DNA of 15,026 nucleotides. It comes from Bacteroidales bacterium. Its GTDB lineage: Bacteria > Bacteroidota > Bacteroidia > Bacteroidales > UBA932. The position numbers and the translations under genes were made by a program. The stretch is from assembly GCA_017483985.1 (NCBI GenBank), contig JAFUUB010000096.1, positions 1 to 15,026 of the forward strand, in the 5' to 3' direction. The notes under the pieces were generated by a model. That model was not told the DNA's origin. It did not search any database and saw nothing but the letters and a program-made list of their open reading frames with translations. Below, one piece after another: positions 13,710-15,026 of the stretch (position 1 is its first letter; each line of letters starts with the position of its first letter).

Positions 13710-14621
13710 CTATTTGTGTGCGTTGTTCCGCTGCCGGACCGCCTCGAAGAGGAGGATGGCGGCGGAAACGGAAACGTTGAGGGAATCCAGTTGTCCGAGC
13801 ATCGGGATGCGGATGTGCGCGTCGGCCGCCTGTCTCCACACGTCGGTCAGTCCGGTGGACTCCGTGCCCATGACGATGGCCGTCCCGCCCGTCATGTCGG
13901 TATCGTAATACCATTCAGAGTCCTGCAGCTGTGCCGTGTAGATCCGGATCCCATGGGCCTTGAGCCAGCCGATGGCCTCTTCCGAGGTGCAGACCGCGAT
14001 CTGCCGCGTAAACACCGACCCGATGGACGCGCGGATCAGGTTGGGGTTGTACAGGTCCGTCGCCGGGTCGCAGACGATCACGGCATCCGCTCCCGCGGCA
14101 TCGGCACTGCGCAGCACCGCCCCCAGGTTTCCCGGCTTCTCGACGGCTTCCAGCACGACCACCAGCGGCCGCCCGGACAGCCGCAGCCCATCCAGCCGGC
14201 GCTCCTTTGCATAGACTTCCGCGACAATCCCTTCCGTCCCTTCCCGGTACGCGATCTTCTCATACACCGCCCGGCTCACCTCGATAACGGACACCTTTGC
14301 CGGATCGGTCTCCCGCTCGAGCCCGTAGCCGCCCGTGGCTCCGTGAACGGGAGGGGCCCAAACCTCTGTTTGGGAGGGATGAGGACGAAGTCCGAAGGCG
14401 CAGAAGGGAGACTGATCCGGCAAAAGGTCCCCAATCGGAAGGATCTCCGGACAGACGAAGACCGTACGGACCCGGAAACCGGCATTCAGGCAATGCTCCA
14501 GCTCCCGGCGCCCCTCCACGACAAAAAGACCCTTCTCGCGCCGCAGGCGTGATTTCTCCTGCAACGCGAGAAGTTCCTTGATCTTGGGATTCTGAGCCGA
14601 TGTAATGACCTCGCGTCCCAT
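13710..14621 (-). CDS. SpoU/TrmH-family RNA 2'-O-methyltransferase with internal palindromic insert
   Basis: A 303-residue AdoMet-dependent ribose methyltransferase of the SPOUT class, likely acting on 23S rRNA or tRNA. An N-terminal substrate-binding domain starts SAQNPKIKELLALQEKSRLRR (8-28) with FVVEGRRELEHCL (33-45). The catalytic knot shows motif 1 EAVEKPGNLGAVLRSADAAG (148-167), motif 2 VMGTESTGL (250-258) and motif 3 IPMLGQLDSLNVSVSAA (272-288). Between the two domains, residues about 61-101 are longer than I would expect and include SPFCAFGLRPHPSQTEVWAP, encoded by a hairpin-rich DNA segment that looks like an in-frame repeat insertion. It starts 7 bases after the lysS stop and is followed by aroE 10 bases on, so all three form one operon. 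The exact target base is not predictable. Confidence 0.92.
   Translation of the reverse strand: MGREVITSAQNPKIKELLALQEKSRLRREKGLFVVEGRRELEHCLNAGFRVRTVFVCPEILPIGDLLPDQSPFCAFGLRPHPSQTEVWAPPVHGATGGYGLERETDPAKVSVIEVSRAVYEKIAYREGTEGIVAEVYAKERRLDGLRLSGRPLVVVLEAVEKPGNLGAVLRSADAAGADAVIVCDPATDLYNPNLIRASIGSVFTRQIAVCTSEEAIGWLKAHGIRIYTAQLQDSEWYYDTDMTGGTAIVMGTESTGLTDVWRQAADAHIRIPMLGQLDSLNVSVSAAILLFEAVRQRNNAHK
14351..14413. repeat. palindromic segment inserted in frame in the rRNA methyltransferase gene
   Basis: CCCAAAC (14357-14363) and GTTTGGG (14368-14374) form a perfect 7-bp hairpin with loop CTCT, flanked by GGGAGGGATGAGG and followed by a GGAC-GAA-GTCC mini-hairpin (14383-14393). The segment encodes residues in the inter-domain loop. 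Its bounds are approximate and its status as an inserted repeat is inferred from the unusual composition and protein context. Confidence 0.5.
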
Positions 14622-14628
14622 AAATAGC

Positions 14629-15026
<398 letters not shown>

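Overview
The window looks like a chromosomal segment of a GC-rich member of the Bacteroidales. Support comes from the promoter style, with TAnnTTTG -7 boxes (one paired with a TTTG -33 element at the canonical 19-base spacing), the lack of encoded CCA on the tRNAs, the general absence of strong Shine-Dalgarno sequences, and the protein repertoire (secreted GH9 with an extra N-terminal Ig-like domain, MFSD1-like permeases, secreted ThuA protein). I cannot name a genus from sequence alone. No phage, plasmid, CRISPR or insertion-sequence genes are visible; most of the window is housekeeping or ordinary accessory metabolism.

Layout. 1-300: two minus-strand tRNA genes, Thr(TGT) then Tyr(GTA), driven by a near-perfect Bacteroidales promoter. 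300-2177: dxs (first enzyme of the MEP isoprenoid pathway), minus strand. 2283-5241: two tandem paralogous MFS permeases, plus strand; the first carries an extra block of about 60 residues with two predicted helices. 5238-7376: a secreted GH9 glycoside hydrolase, minus strand, whose stop codon shares a CTAG palindrome with the stop of the second permease. 7454-9328: a large secreted protein of unassigned function, divergent from the GH9 gene, probably a TIM-barrel carbohydrate-active protein. 9340-10724: a translationally coupled pair (small secreted protein, then secreted ThuA-domain protein), minus strand. 10725-10892: a repeat- and hairpin-rich intergenic stretch that runs into the 3' end of purA. 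10875-12677: ssb then purA, minus strand. 12735-12773: a clear intrinsic terminator. 12782-15026: lysS (partial), SpoU-type rRNA methyltransferase and aroE as one tightly packed minus-strand operon.

How the genes relate. The central 5.2-10.7 kb region groups three exported proteins with carbohydrate-linked folds (GH9, the unassigned protein, ThuA) beside two permeases, which suggests a small glycan- or oligomer-use locus without SusC/SusD; this is inference from context. The right-hand part is translation, replication and central biosynthesis.

The most unusual non-coding signals are (i) the 32-base direct repeat and 15-bp perfect hairpin that incorporate the last codons of purA, next to a G-quadruplex-prone block, and (ii) a short palindromic segment lying in frame inside the rRNA methyltransferase gene. 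Both have a 7-bp stem with a 4-base pyrimidine loop next to GGGAGGG tracts and may belong to one family of small palindromic repeats.
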